Part shown: piece after piece, positions 16,555 through 30,302 of the stretch
How the letters are laid out: the number at the start of each line of letters is the position of its first letter
How positions within the stretch are numbered: position 1 is the stretch's first letter
DNA from: Anoxybacillus sp050480245
Lineage (GTDB): Bacteria > Bacillota > Bacilli > Bacillales > Anoxybacillaceae
Assembly: GCA_050480245.1 (NCBI GenBank)
Contig: JBCNEQ010000009.1
DNA length: 55,604 nucleotides
Strand: one strand, 5' to 3'
The notes under the pieces: generated by a model
Told to the model about the DNA's origin: nothing
What the model saw: only the letters and a program-made list of their open reading frames with translations
Databases searched by the model: none
Program-made: the position numbers and the translations under genes

Positions 16555-16580
16555 GTGGGAGGTCTTTCCGTTAAAACCAC
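16555..16580 (+). promoter_or_regulatory. Predicted ribosomal protein L1 binding site, copy 2 (rplA leader)
   Basis: Same length (26 nt) and layout as the element before rplK: starts GTGGGAGG, ends TTAAAACCAC, with GTGG/CCAC closing a GA versus A-rich internal loop and a short GG/CC helix. It directly precedes the Shine-Dalgarno AAAGGAGG of rplA, so bound L1 could block its own translation. Confidence 0.6.
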
Positions 16581-16597
16581 AAAAGGAGGAAATAAGG

Positions 16598-17299
16598 ATG
16601 CCAAAAAGAGGAAAACGCTACTTAGAGGCAGCGAAGTTAATTGATCGCTCAAAAGCATACGATGTAAAAGAAGCGATCGAATTAGTGAAAAAGACAAACG
16701 TTGCAAAATTTGATGCAACAGTAGAAGTTGCTTTCCGTTTGGGAGTTGATCCGAAGAAAGCGGACCAACAAATTCGCGGTGCGGTTGTATTACCGCATGG
16801 AACAGGTAAAGTACGCCGCGTGTTAGTGCTTGCAAAAGGTGAAAAAGCGAAAGAAGCAGAAGCAGCAGGCGCAGATTACGTAGGTGATACAGATTACATC
16901 AACAAAATTCAGCAAGGTTGGTTTGAGTTTGATGTAATCGTTGCGACTCCTGATATGATGGGTGAAGTTGGTAAAATCGGTCGTATTTTAGGACCAAAAG
17001 GTTTAATGCCAAACCCTAAAACAGGAACAGTTACATTTGATGTGGCAAAAGCGGTTAATGAAATTAAAGCTGGTAAAGTAGAATACCGCGTTGATAAAGC
17101 AGGAAACATCCACGTGCCGATCGGTAAAGTATCGTTTGATACTGAAAAATTAGTAGAAAACTTCGCAACAATCTATGAGACAATCTTAAAAGTGAAGCCA
17201 GCAGCGGCGAAGGGCACATACGTGAAAAACGTAACAGTCGCTTCAACAATGGGACCTGGCGTAAAAGTAGATCCTTCTACAGTTGCTGTTGCGCGCTAA
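16598..17299 (+). CDS. rplA: 50S ribosomal protein L1
   Basis: Forms the mobile L1 stalk that helps release deacylated tRNA from the E site, and represses translation of its own operon. 233 residues, two-domain L1 fold: domain I is split (N- and C-terminal parts, including TVEVAFRLGVDPKKADQ) around an inserted domain II with the conserved GRILGPKGLMPNPKTGTV. Shine-Dalgarno AAAGGAGG. The rRNA-mimic element just upstream supports autoregulation. Confidence 0.97.
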   Translation: MPKRGKRYLEAAKLIDRSKAYDVKEAIELVKKTNVAKFDATVEVAFRLGVDPKKADQQIRGAVVLPHGTGKVRRVLVLAKGEKAKEAEAAGADYVGDTDYINKIQQGWFEFDVIVATPDMMGEVGKIGRILGPKGLMPNPKTGTVTFDVAKAVNEIKAGKVEYRVDKAGNIHVPIGKVSFDTEKLVENFATIYETILKVKPAAAKGTYVKNVTVASTMGPGVKVDPSTVAVAR

Positions 17300-17308
17300 T
17301 AATAGATA

Positions 17309-17337
17309 TTGACTTTTTAGAAACGCTTTAGTATACT
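17309..17337 (+). promoter_or_regulatory. SigA promoter of rplJ-rplL
   Basis: -35 TTGACT (17309-17314) and -10 TATACT (17332-17337) with an ideal 17-bp spacer, just after rplA. It starts the L10 leader transcript. Confidence 0.88.
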
Positions 17338-17364
17338 ATTCATTGTTTGAAAAGCGAATATCAT

Positions 17365-17488
17365 TTGTACCGTAGACAGTAGGTGCCTCATATAGGCTTA
17401 ATTTCCTACCGAGGTGTTGAGACTCATAAATAAGTGCATCTTGCACTTTTCGGGGGCCTCCATGTCTGCGTTGACATGGAGGTTTTTT
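17365..17488 (+). promoter_or_regulatory. Ribosomal protein L10 leader
   Basis: The rplJ 5' region has the conserved L10-leader core: ACCGTAGACAG then AGTAGGTGCC, and on the return strand CCTACCGAGGTG (17369-17414). This kink-turn-like element binds the L10-L12 complex and represses rplJ-rplL in Firmicutes. It is followed by a GTGCA/TGCAC hairpin and then a terminator. Confidence 0.9.
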
Positions 17489-17489
17489 A
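17457..17489 (+). terminator. Terminator in the rplJ leader
   Basis: The perfect 10-bp stem CCTCCATGTC/GACATGGAGG (17457-17466 and 17473-17482) is followed by TTTTTTATT. It is the expression platform of the L10 leader, 50 nt before the rplJ start. Confidence 0.9.
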
Positions 17490-17539
17490 TTGGACGGTAT
17501 AAGTGGTGTCGAAACTCAACTTCTACAGGAGGTGTTGAC

Positions 17540-18040
17540 ATGAGCAGCGTACTTGAACAAAAGCAGCAGCTAGTAGCGGAGATTGCTGAAAAGCTTCGCG
17601 CGAGCAAATCAACGATCATTGTTGATTATCGCGGCTTAAATGTCGCTCAAGTTACAGAACTTCGTAAGCAACTTCGCGAAGCGGGCATCGAGTTCAAAGT
17701 GTACAAAAACACATTAACTCGTCGTGCTGTTGCTGAGTTAGGCTTAGAAGGTTTAGATGAAACATTAACAGGTCCGAATGCGATCGCATTCAGCAATGAT
17801 GATGTCGTTGCTCCTGCAAAAATTTTAAACGAATTCGCGAAGAAGAACGAAGCGTTAAAAATTAAAGCAGGTATCATCGAAGGTAACGTAGCAACATTTG
17901 AAGAAGTTAAGGCGCTTGCAGAGCTTCCATCTCGCGAAGGCTTGCTCTCTATGTTGCTTAGCGTTCTTCAAGCACCAATCCGCAACTTTGCGCTTGTTAC
18001 AAAAGCAGTTGCTGAGAAAAAAGAAGAGCAAGGTGCTTAA
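17540..18040 (+). CDS. rplJ: 50S ribosomal protein L10
   Basis: Anchors L7/L12 dimers to the ribosomal stalk base and autoregulates its operon with them. 166 residues: the conserved SKSTIIVDYRGLNVAQVTELRKQLREAG lies near residue 20 (signature IIVDYRGL), and the C-terminal helix binds L12 dimers. ATG 17540 follows AGGAGGTG; the frame continues upstream but through the terminator hairpin. Confidence 0.97.
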   Translation: MSSVLEQKQQLVAEIAEKLRASKSTIIVDYRGLNVAQVTELRKQLREAGIEFKVYKNTLTRRAVAELGLEGLDETLTGPNAIAFSNDDVVAPAKILNEFAKKNEALKIKAGIIEGNVATFEEVKALAELPSREGLLSMLLSVLQAPIRNFALVTKAVAEKKEEQGA

Positions 18041-18085
18041 TTTACAAATCGCCTAAAATTAAAACATTAAGGAGGAAGATCGATC

Positions 18086-18451
18086 ATGACTAAAGAACAA
18101 ATCATTGAAGCGGTTAAAAATATGACTGTTTTAGAATTAAATGACTTAGTAAAAGCAATTGAAGAAGAGTTTGGTGTAACTGCTGCTGCTCCTGTAGTAG
18201 TTGCTGGCGGTGCTGCTGCTGGTGCTGCTGCTGAAGAAAAAACTGAGTTCGACGTTATCCTCGCAGATGGCGGAGCGCAAAAAATCAAAGTTATCAAAGT
18301 TGTGCGCGAACTTACTGGTCTTGGCTTAAAAGAAGCAAAAGACTTAGTAGACAACACTCCAAAGCCAGTTAAAGAAGGCGTTTCTAAAGAAGAAGCTGAA
18401 GAAATCAAAGCGAAACTTGAAGAAGCTGGCGCGAAAGTTGAAATTAAGTAA
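18086..18451 (+). CDS. rplL: 50S ribosomal protein L7/L12
   Basis: Flexible stalk protein that recruits and stimulates translational GTPases. 121 residues: N-terminal dimerisation helices, an alanine/glycine-rich hinge (about 33-50) and the compact C-terminal domain starting FDVILADGG. Shine-Dalgarno AAGGAGGAAG. Last gene before a strong terminator. Confidence 0.97.
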   Translation: MTKEQIIEAVKNMTVLELNDLVKAIEEEFGVTAAAPVVVAGGAAAGAAAEEKTEFDVILADGGAQKIKVIKVVRELTGLGLKEAKDLVDNTPKPVKEGVSKEEAEEIKAKLEEAGAKVEIK

Positions 18452-18458
18452 TGATGTG

Positions 18459-18496
18459 AAGAAGCTCGCTCGTAGTAGCGAGCTTCTTTGTGTTTT
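18459..18496 (+). terminator. Terminator after rplL
   Basis: Stem AAGAAGCTCGCT/AGCGAGCTTCTT (12 bp; 18459-18470 and 18477-18488), loop CGTAGT, followed by TGTGTTTTT. Confidence 0.9.
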
Positions 18497-18536
18497 TATG
18501 TGCGTTCGTTTACAATGAGGGAGAGAGGTGAATATA

Positions 18537-19136
18537 ATGGGTGACCACTACTATACGGAACGGCCAACTGTAGAAAGTAAGCCGTTTCAATGGACGTATA
18601 CGTTGCGAGGGCATCAGTTTTTGTTTACAGTCGATCAAGGTGTATTTTCGAAAAAAGAAGTGGATTTCGGTTCGCGGCTGTTAATTGAAACATTCGTCGA
18701 ACCAAATGTGAGTGGAAACATTCTTGATGTCGGTTGTGGGTATGGGCCGATCGGTTTGGCGCTTGCTAAAGATTTTCCACATCGGACGGTGCATATGATC
18801 GATGTCAACGAACGGGCGATTGAATTAGCGAAAAAAAACAAGCAACAAAACGGTATTGAAAATGCAAGTATTTACATAAGTAATGTATTTGATCGAGTAG
18901 AAGGGACGTTTGCTGCGATTGTTACAAACCCACCGATTCGTGCAGGAAAGTCCGTTGTTCATGCGATTTTCGAGCAAAGTGTGAACTATCTTCTCCCGGG
19001 CGGAGAGTTATGGGTCGTCATTCAAAAAAAACAAGGTGCTCCATCTGCTTTAGAAAAGTTAAAAACGATTTTTGATCAAGTTGATGTCGTTGAAAAGAAA
19101 AAAGGTTATTTTATTATTCGGGCACAAAAAGCTTGA
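18537..19136 (+). CDS. ybxB: Class I SAM-dependent methyltransferase YbxB (RsmC-like)
   Basis: Related to the C-terminal half of 16S rRNA m2G methyltransferases RsmC/RlmG; the actual target is not known. 199 residues: SAM-binding motif LDVGCGYGPIG (about 62-72), acidic motif MIDVNERAIELA, and the catalytic-type motif TNPPIRAG (about 125), an NPPxR variant of NPPF. ATG 18537 follows GGGAGAGAGG with good spacing. It always sits between rplL and rpoB in Bacillus. Confidence 0.88.
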   Translation: MGDHYYTERPTVESKPFQWTYTLRGHQFLFTVDQGVFSKKEVDFGSRLLIETFVEPNVSGNILDVGCGYGPIGLALAKDFPHRTVHMIDVNERAIELAKKNKQQNGIENASIYISNVFDRVEGTFAAIVTNPPIRAGKSVVHAIFEQSVNYLLPGGELWVVIQKKQGAPSALEKLKTIFDQVDVVEKKKGYFIIRAQKA

Positions 19137-19161
19137 CGCCTAATTTTGTGTATGATACCAT
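19133..19161 (+). promoter_or_regulatory. Candidate promoter of rpoB-rpoC, P1
   Basis: -35 TTGACG (19133-19138) overlaps the end of ybxB. -10 TACCAT (19156-19161) is preceded by TGA, an extended -10, at 17 bp spacing. Confidence 0.55.
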
Positions 19162-19191
19162 TATAAAATGCTAAATGTGTATTTTTTTTAG

Positions 19192-19220
19192 TTTACGTAT
19201 GCTGTGTATGTATGTATAAT
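19192..19220 (+). promoter_or_regulatory. Candidate promoter of rpoB-rpoC, P2
   Basis: -35 TTTACG (19192-19197) and -10 TATAAT (19215-19220), 17-bp spacer. Another TATAAT lies at 19251-19256 with no good -35. Confidence 0.5.
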
Positions 19221-19269
19221 TTTAGTTTTAAAGGAAAAACTTATAAAATATATAATAGGTCAAACATGT

Positions 19270-19306
19270 GGTTTTCTTAATAAGAAACCATTTCTTTTTT
19301 GTCTGA
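19270..19306 (+). terminator. Terminator-like hairpin in the rpoB leader
   Basis: TGGTTT and CTT pair with AAG and AAACCA around an AAT loop, with one bulged T, then TTTCTTTTTTG follows. It lies about 40 nt before rpoB and could attenuate rpoBC transcription. Confidence 0.6.
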
Positions 19307-19344
19307 TGACAAGTTATTAATGTTTGATTTGAGGGGTGAATCAG

Positions 19345-22905
<3,561 letters not shown>

Positions 22906-22954
22906 CGTTTTGACATAAGGGTAAAACCTGGATATTAAAAGGGAGGTAGGCCCC

Positions 22955-26554
<3,600 letters not shown>

Positions 26555-26559
26555 CGATG

Positions 26560-26594
26560 CACCTATTGCTAGCGAATGACGCTAGCAATAGGTG
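26560..26594 (+). other. 14-bp perfect inverted repeat after rpoC without a T run
   Basis: CACCTATTGCTAGC (26560-26573) and GCTAGCAATAGGTG (26581-26594) pair perfectly around a 7-nt loop. The downstream sequence is AAAAAAATATAG, not T-rich, so it does not look like an intrinsic terminator on either strand. An RNA-stability or processing element is possible. Confidence 0.85.
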
Positions 26595-26606
26595 AAAAAA
26601 ATATAG

Positions 26607-26635
26607 TTGACACAGATCTTAGAAAGTGATAACAT
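26607..26635 (+). promoter_or_regulatory. SigA promoter of rplGB and the str operon
   Basis: -35 TTGACA (26607-26612), 17-bp spacer, -10 TAACAT (26630-26635) preceded by TGA (extended -10). Confidence 0.82.
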
Positions 26636-26679
26636 AATAAAGGTGTTCCGAAAACCTGTCACTTTGGAGGATATGTTAC

Positions 26680-26928
26680 ATGTCTTATGAAAAAGTCGCA
26701 CAGGCTAAACAAATTATTGTAGGAACGAAACAAACAGTACGAGCTCTGAAAGATGGAAAGGTACATGAGATCGTGATTGCTGAAGATGCGGATGTAGCAA
26801 TTATCGATAAAGTGCTAGAAGCGGCAAGAGAGGCAAATGTACCTGTTTGTAAAGTGGACTCGATGAAAAAGCTCGGGAAAGCATGTAAAATCGATGTAGG
26901 AGCGGCTGCTGTTGCGATCATTCGTTAA
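26680..26928 (+). CDS. rplGB: L7Ae-family RNA-binding protein (YbxF)
   Basis: 82-residue L7Ae/L30e-like kink-turn-binding protein. B. subtilis YbxF binds kink-turn RNA and associates with ribosomes, but its job is unclear. Visible are the core LKDGKVHEIVIAEDADVAII and the C-terminal MKKLGKACKIDVGAAAVAII, the conserved RNA-binding loop of the family. It is the first gene after the str promoter and precedes rpsL, as in other Bacillales. Confidence 0.92.
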   Translation: MSYEKVAQAKQIIVGTKQTVRALKDGKVHEIVIAEDADVAIIDKVLEAAREANVPVCKVDSMKKLGKACKIDVGAAAVAIIR

Positions 26929-26933
26929 AAACT

Positions 26934-26967
26934 GTTTTTGTGGGTTTACTACAAAAACTTTGTTTTT
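26934..26967 (+). terminator. Weak terminator or attenuator between rplGB and rpsL
   Basis: Stem GTTTTTGT/ACAAAAAC (8 bp, A/T-rich, 9-nt loop) followed by TTTGTTTTTG. It is weak, so partial read-through into rpsL is likely. Confidence 0.55.
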
Positions 26968-27030
26968 GCATAAAAATGAGCCACCTGGATGTGTGGGCTT
27001 GAATTTGATTGTGAAGGGAGGAAATTTACC

Positions 27031-27453
27031 ATGCCTACAATTAACCAGCTTGTACGTAAAGGTCGTACAAAAAAGGTAGTGAAATCTAAATCACCTGCGT
27101 TAAATAAAGGGTATAACAGCTTCAAAAAAGTTCAAACAACTGTTTACTCTCCGCAAAAACGTGGAGTATGTACACGTGTAGGTACAATGACACCAAAGAA
27201 GCCAAACTCTGCGCTTCGTAAATATGCCCGTGTACGTCTATCTAACGGTATCGAGGTAACTGCTTATATCCCAGGTATCGGTCATAACTTACAAGAACAC
27301 AGCGTTGTATTAATTCGCGGTGGACGTGTAAAAGACTTACCAGGGGTACGTTACCACATCGTTCGCGGTGCTTTAGATACAGCAGGTGTAGCAAACCGTA
27401 TGCAAGGTCGTTCAAAATACGGTGCGAAAAAACCAAAAGCAGCTAAGAAATAA
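27031..27453 (+). CDS. rpsL: 30S ribosomal protein S12
   Basis: Decoding-centre protein. 140 residues, with the conserved KRGVCTRV, TPKKPNSALRK and PGIGHNLQEHS segments; the lysine in TPKKPNS is the streptomycin-susceptible type. ATG 27031 has GGGAGG upstream; the frame is open further 5' from GTG 26989 but without a Shine-Dalgarno. Start of the classical str operon rpsL-rpsG-fusA-tuf. Confidence 0.97.
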   Translation: MPTINQLVRKGRTKKVVKSKSPALNKGYNSFKKVQTTVYSPQKRGVCTRVGTMTPKKPNSALRKYARVRLSNGIEVTAYIPGIGHNLQEHSVVLIRGGRVKDLPGVRYHIVRGALDTAGVANRMQGRSKYGAKKPKAAKK

Positions 27454-27497
27454 CATTTATCATTTCTCGCTGATTTTCACTGAAAGGAGGAAAAACT

Positions 27498-27968
27498 ATG
27501 CCACGTAAAGGTCCGGTTCCTAAACGAGATGTGTTACCAGATCCAATTTACAACTCAAAGCTAGTTACACGTTTAATCAATAAAATTATGATTGACGGTA
27601 AAAAAGGTAAAGCACAAAAAATTCTTTACACAGCGTTCGATATTATTCGTGAACGCACAGGTAAAGATCCAATGGAAGTGTTTGAGCAAGCGTTGAAAAA
27701 CGTTATGCCAGTTCTTGAAGTTCGCGCACGCCGTGTTGGTGGTGCAAACTATCAAGTTCCTGTTGAGGTGCGTCCAGAACGCCGCACAACATTAGGTCTT
27801 CGTTGGCTTGTGAACTACGCTCGTCTTCGTGGAGAAAAAACGATGGAAGAGCGTTTAGCGAACGAGATTATGGATGCTGCTAACAACACAGGTGCAGCTG
27901 TGAAAAAACGCGAAGATACACACAAAATGGCAGAAGCAAACAAAGCGTTTGCACACTATCGTTGGTAA
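27498..27968 (+). CDS. rpsG: 30S ribosomal protein S7
   Basis: Primary binder of the 16S 3' major domain. 156 residues: PRKGPVPKRDVLPDP at the start, the conserved RARRVGGANYQVPVEVRP loop in the middle, and the C-terminal MAEANKAFAHYRW. Shine-Dalgarno GAAAGGAGG. In E. coli S7 represses str-operon translation; here a structured gap lies on its downstream side. Confidence 0.97.
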   Translation: MPRKGPVPKRDVLPDPIYNSKLVTRLINKIMIDGKKGKAQKILYTAFDIIRERTGKDPMEVFEQALKNVMPVLEVRARRVGGANYQVPVEVRPERRTTLGLRWLVNYARLRGEKTMEERLANEIMDAANNTGAAVKKREDTHKMAEANKAFAHYRW

Positions 27969-27987
27969 TTTTTTCGTTAAATTAAGA

Positions 27988-28045
27988 ATAGGTGAGAGCG
28001 ATGCGGTTGAAACTAAAAAAGCATGCCCATCGCTCATTCGCCTAT
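27988..28045 (+). promoter_or_regulatory. Hairpin between rpsG and fusA
   Basis: ATAGGTG/CGCCTAT (7 bp) and GAGCGATG/CATCGCTC (8 bp) stack with a small A versus ATT internal loop and enclose a 24-nt apical loop. No T run follows. It ends 57 nt before the fusA start and may be a protein-binding or processing site. Confidence 0.7.
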
Positions 28046-28102
28046 ATTCCTATATGCAAAATAAATTACGACACTTCATTTAAGGAAGGAGAAAAAATCC
28101 AT

Positions 28103-30181
28103 ATGGCAAGACAGTTCTCCTTGGAAAACACTCGCAATATTGGAATCATGGCCCATATTGACGCCGGTAAAACAACAACAACAGAACGTATCCTTTTCTA
28201 CACAGGACGCGTTCATAAAATCGGTGAAGTTCATGAGGGCGCAGCAACGATGGACTGGATGGAGCAAGAACAAGAGCGCGGAATTACCATCACATCCGCA
28301 GCAACAACAGCTCAATGGAAAGGCCATCGTATTAACATCATCGATACACCTGGACACGTCGACTTCACAGTAGAAGTTGAACGTTCATTGCGCGTATTAG
28401 ACGGTGCAGTGGCGGTATTAGACGCACAATCAGGTGTAGAACCGCAAACAGAAACAGTATGGCGCCAAGCGACTACATACGGTGTTCCACGTATCGTTTT
28501 CGTAAACAAAATGGACAAGATTGGCGCAGACTTCTTATACTCTGTAAAAACGCTTCATGACCGTTTACAAGCGAATGCGCACCCTGTCCAATTACCAATT
28601 GGTGCAGAAGATCAATTCACAGGCATCATTGACCTTGTTGAAATGTGCGCATACCACTATCACGATGAATTAGGAAAAAACATCGAGCGCATCGAGATTC
28701 CTGAAGACTATCGTGATATGGCTGAAGAATATCGCGGAAAATTAATTGAAGCAGTTGCAGAGCTTGATGAAGAATTAATGATGAAATATTTAGAAGGGGA
28801 AGAAATTACAAAAGAAGAATTAAAAGCTGCGATTCGTAAAGCGACAGTTTCTGTTCAATTCTTCCCTGTATTCTGTGGTTCTGCATTCAAAAACAAAGGC
28901 GTTCAATTAATGCTTGATGGGGTTGTTGACTACTTACCATCGCCAGTCGACATTCCTGCGATTAAAGGAACTGTTCCTGATACAGAAGAAGAGACAGTTC
29001 GCGAAGCGCGCGACGATGCTCCTTTTGCGGCGTTAGCGTTCAAAATTATGACAGACCCTTACGTCGGTAAGTTGACGTTCTTCCGCGTATACTCTGGCAC
29101 ATTAAACTCCGGTTCTTACGTGTTGAACTCAACAAAACGTAAGCGTGAACGTATCGGTCGTATTCTACAAATGCACGCAAACCACCGTGAAGAAATTGCA
29201 CAAGTTTACGCAGGTGACATTGCGGCAGCTGTAGGTTTAAAAGATACAACAACTGGTGATACATTGTGTGATGAAAAAGACCCAGTCATCCTAGAGTCTA
29301 TGCAATTCCCAGAGCCAGTTATTCAAATCGCGATCGAACCGAAGTCAAAAGCTGACCAAGATAAGATGAGCACAGCATTACAAAAACTTCAAGAAGAAGA
29401 CCCAACATTCCGTGCATGGACAGACCAAGAAACAGGTCAAACAATCATCGCGGGTATGGGTGAGCTTCACCTTGACATCATCGTTGACCGTATGCGTCGC
29501 GAGTTTAAGGTAGAAGCAAACGTTGGTGCTCCACAAGTTGCATACCGTGAAACATTCCGTAAATCTGCACAAGTTGAAGGAAAATTTGTGCGCCAGTCTG
29601 GTGGTCGCGGTCAATACGGTCACGTTTGGATCGAGTTCTCACCAAACGAAGAAGGAAAAGGCTTCGAATTCGAAAACGCAATTGTTGGTGGGGTTGTTCC
29701 AAAAGAATACATCCCTGCAATTCAAGCAGGTCTTGAAGATGCAATGCAAAACGGTGTTCTTGCTGGATACCCAGTTGTTGATATTAAAGCGAAATTATTC
29801 GACGGTTCTTACCACGATGTTGACTCAAGCGAAATGGCGTTCAAAATCGCTGCTTCTATGGCGTTGAAAAACGCAGCATCCAAATGTGATCCTGTGTTGC
29901 TTGAGCCGATCATGAAAGTAGAAGTCATCGTCCCTGAAGAATATTTAGGTGACATCATGGGTGACATCACTTCTCGTCGTGGTCGCGTCGAAGGTATGGA
30001 AGCTCGCGGTAACGCACAAGTTGTTCGCGCGATGGTTCCACTTTCTGAAATGTTTGGATACGCAACTTCATTGCGTTCAAATACACAAGGTCGCGGAACA
30101 TTCACAATGGTATTCGACCATTATGAAGAAGTTCCGAAAAGCATTGCCGAGGAAATCATCAAAAAAAATAAAGGTGAATAA
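28103..30181 (+). CDS. fusA: Translation elongation factor G
   Basis: GTPase that translocates tRNA and mRNA. 692 residues: G1 AHIDAGKTTTTE, G3 DTPGHVDF, G4 NKMD in the G domain, then domains II-V. ATG 28103 has AAGGAAGGAG upstream and gives the family N-terminus MARQFSLENTRNIGIMAHID. The same frame is open 37 codons further upstream to GTG 27992 through the intercistronic hairpin; initiation there is possible but unsupported by family length. Confidence 0.98.
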   Translation: MARQFSLENTRNIGIMAHIDAGKTTTTERILFYTGRVHKIGEVHEGAATMDWMEQEQERGITITSAATTAQWKGHRINIIDTPGHVDFTVEVERSLRVLDGAVAVLDAQSGVEPQTETVWRQATTYGVPRIVFVNKMDKIGADFLYSVKTLHDRLQANAHPVQLPIGAEDQFTGIIDLVEMCAYHYHDELGKNIERIEIPEDYRDMAEEYRGKLIEAVAELDEELMMKYLEGEEITKEELKAAIRKATVSVQFFPVFCGSAFKNKGVQLMLDGVVDYLPSPVDIPAIKGTVPDTEEETVREARDDAPFAALAFKIMTDPYVGKLTFFRVYSGTLNSGSYVLNSTKRKRERIGRILQMHANHREEIAQVYAGDIAAAVGLKDTTTGDTLCDEKDPVILESMQFPEPVIQIAIEPKSKADQDKMSTALQKLQEEDPTFRAWTDQETGQTIIAGMGELHLDIIVDRMRREFKVEANVGAPQVAYRETFRKSAQVEGKFVRQSGGRGQYGHVWIEFSPNEEGKGFEFENAIVGGVVPKEYIPAIQAGLEDAMQNGVLAGYPVVDIKAKLFDGSYHDVDSSEMAFKIAASMALKNAASKCDPVLLEPIMKVEVIVPEEYLGDIMGDITSRRGRVEGMEARGNAQVVRAMVPLSEMFGYATSLRSNTQGRGTFTMVFDHYEEVPKSIAEEIIKKNKGE

Positions 30182-30210
30182 TTGATTTTCCGGCATTGTT
30201 CAAGTATAAA
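30182..30210 (+). promoter_or_regulatory. SigA promoter of tuf
   Basis: -35 TTGATT (30182-30187) and -10 TATAAA (30205-30210) at 17 bp. The -10 is embedded in an inverted repeat AAGTAT-AA-ATACTT (30202-30215). This gives EF-Tu transcription in addition to the str operon. Confidence 0.75.
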
Positions 30211-30226
30211 TACTTATGTAAGACTT

Positions 30227-30258
30227 GGAAGTGGACGTGCCTGTGCACCTTCACTTCC
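30227..30258 (+). promoter_or_regulatory. Two-tier hairpin in the tuf leader
   Basis: GGAAGTG/CACTTCC (7 bp), a symmetric GAC/CTT internal loop, then GTGC/GCAC with a CTGT loop. No T run follows. It starts about 10 nt after the predicted transcription start. Confidence 0.75.
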
Positions 30259-30302
30259 GAGCATTCTATATTTAATAAAAACACACTAAGGAGGATATTA
30301 TA

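Noticed and set aside
27992..28102. Calling EF-G from the upstream in-frame GTG
   Set aside because: EF-G of Bacillus is 692 residues starting MARQFSLENT, and a strong Shine-Dalgarno precedes ATG 28103. Kept only as a finding about possible extra initiation.
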